16,169 nucleotides of DNA from Oscillospiraceae bacterium (GTDB taxonomy: Bacteria; Bacillota; Clostridia; Oscillospirales; Acutalibacteraceae). Shown here piece after piece: positions 15,803 through 16,169 of the stretch. The stretch is taken from NCBI GenBank assembly GCA_902761265.1, contig CACWJV010000018.1, positions 1 through 16,169 of the forward strand. The letters run 5' to 3'. A program made the translations under genes and the position numbers. Within the stretch, counting starts at the first letter, position 1, and the number at the start of each line of letters is the position of its first letter. A model generated the notes under the pieces. It ran no database searches and was not told the origin of the DNA. It was given only the letters and a program-made list of their open reading frames with translations.

Positions 15803-16169
15803 AACGAACCCAACCGACTGATATGACAACAGGACCTTTTTTTAAAAAGATTCTGTTCTTTGCAATTCCTGTGACGCTCACCGGCCTGCTGCAAATCGTT
15901 TACAACACTGCCGACACGGCGGTTGTCGGGCGTTTTGCCGGAACGCAAGCCCTTGCTGCCGTTGGCTCCACCGGATCCATGATCGGTCTGATTGTCAATT
16001 TATTTGTCGGCCTGTCAATGGGTGCCGGGGTCCTCACGGCGCGGATGCTGGGTGCAAAAGACCGCGCCGGCGTCCAACGCGCGGTGCATACCGCAATGGG
16101 ACTGAGCGTTTTGTCCGGTCTTGCGATCAGTGTCATCGGCGTACTTTTTTCTCCGACATTGCTGCATTG
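15796..16169 (+). CDS. MATE family efflux transporter, N-terminal part (cut by window end)
   Basis: The visible 124 residues match the N-terminal part of MATE (multi-antimicrobial extrusion) transporters, which export organic cations or drugs using Na+ or H+ gradients. Typical features are GPFFKKILFFAIPV leading into helix 1, the YNTADTAVVGRFAGTQALAAVG segment between helices 1 and 2, and MGAGVLTARMLGAKD before helix 3. The frame stays open to the window end, so the C-terminal three quarters are missing. The ATG at 15796 overlaps the end of the GH2 gene (stop 15800-15802) by 7 bases, with GGAG at 15781-15784 as a distant ribosome site. An in-frame ATG at 15823 is an alternative start nearer the conserved region. 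The overlap suggests co-transcription with the GH2 gene. The family call is firm; the substrate is unknown. Confidence 0.9.
   Translation, partial: MLKRTQPTDMTTGPFFKKILFFAIPVTLTGLLQIVYNTADTAVVGRFAGTQALAAVGSTGSMIGLIVNLFVGLSMGAGVLTARMLGAKDRAGVQRAVHTAMGLSVLSGLAISVIGVLFSPTLLH

Overview
This window looks like chromosomal DNA from an anaerobic, carbohydrate-fermenting Firmicute, most likely a gut or rumen Clostridia/Oscillospirales-type bacterium. The evidence is strong AG-rich ribosome binding sites, a near-consensus sigma-A promoter, tightly packed co-directional genes, mid-range GC judged by eye, and RhaB/RhaA/RhaD and glycosidase sequences of recognisable bacterial type. The species cannot be named from the sequence. 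Almost everything is protein coding. No tRNA, rRNA, CRISPR array, insertion sequence or phage gene was seen, and no gap between genes exceeds about 90 bases.

Region 1 (1-8108, + strand) begins with the cut C-terminus of an unidentified membrane protein. Five genes follow: a GH36 alpha-galactosidase, then the full L-rhamnose catabolic trio rhaB (rhamnulokinase), rhaA (rhamnose isomerase) and rhaD (rhamnulose-1-phosphate aldolase), then a compact GH78 alpha-L-rhamnosidase. The rhaB/rhaA and rhaA/rhaD junctions are 4-base ATGA overlaps, and the other spacings are 15-28 bases, so this looks like one transcription unit. A perfect 8-bp hairpin lies across the alpha-galactosidase stop codon just ahead of rhaB. 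The unit ends at a strong hairpin terminator.

Region 2 (8155-8998, - strand) is a single gene for a type I phosphodiesterase/nucleotide pyrophosphatase-like alkaline phosphatase-superfamily enzyme. It points toward the rhamnose unit and shares the terminator with it. It has its own promoter, TTGACA-17 bp-TAAAAT.

Region 3 (9026-16169, + strand) holds a sugar phosphate isomerase/epimerase-type TIM-barrel protein, a GH3 beta-glucosidase/beta-xylosidase, a hemolysin III (PAQR-type) membrane protein, an alpha/beta hydrolase, a GH2 beta-galactosidase-type enzyme and the start of a MATE efflux transporter cut by the window end. Spacing again suggests co-transcription.

Taken together, four retaining or inverting glycosidases (alpha-Gal, alpha-Rha, beta-Glc/Xyl, beta-Gal) without visible signal peptides suggest cytoplasmic trimming of imported rhamnose- and galactose-containing plant oligosaccharides or glycosides. 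The released rhamnose would go through RhaA, RhaB and RhaD to dihydroxyacetone phosphate and L-lactaldehyde. The window contains no sugar transporter, transcriptional regulator or lactaldehyde reductase, so these must lie elsewhere. I found no clearly new biological system. The less explained points are the isomerase/GH3 pairing, the hairpin before rhaB, and the isolated promoter-driven phosphodiesterase between two sugar-use units.
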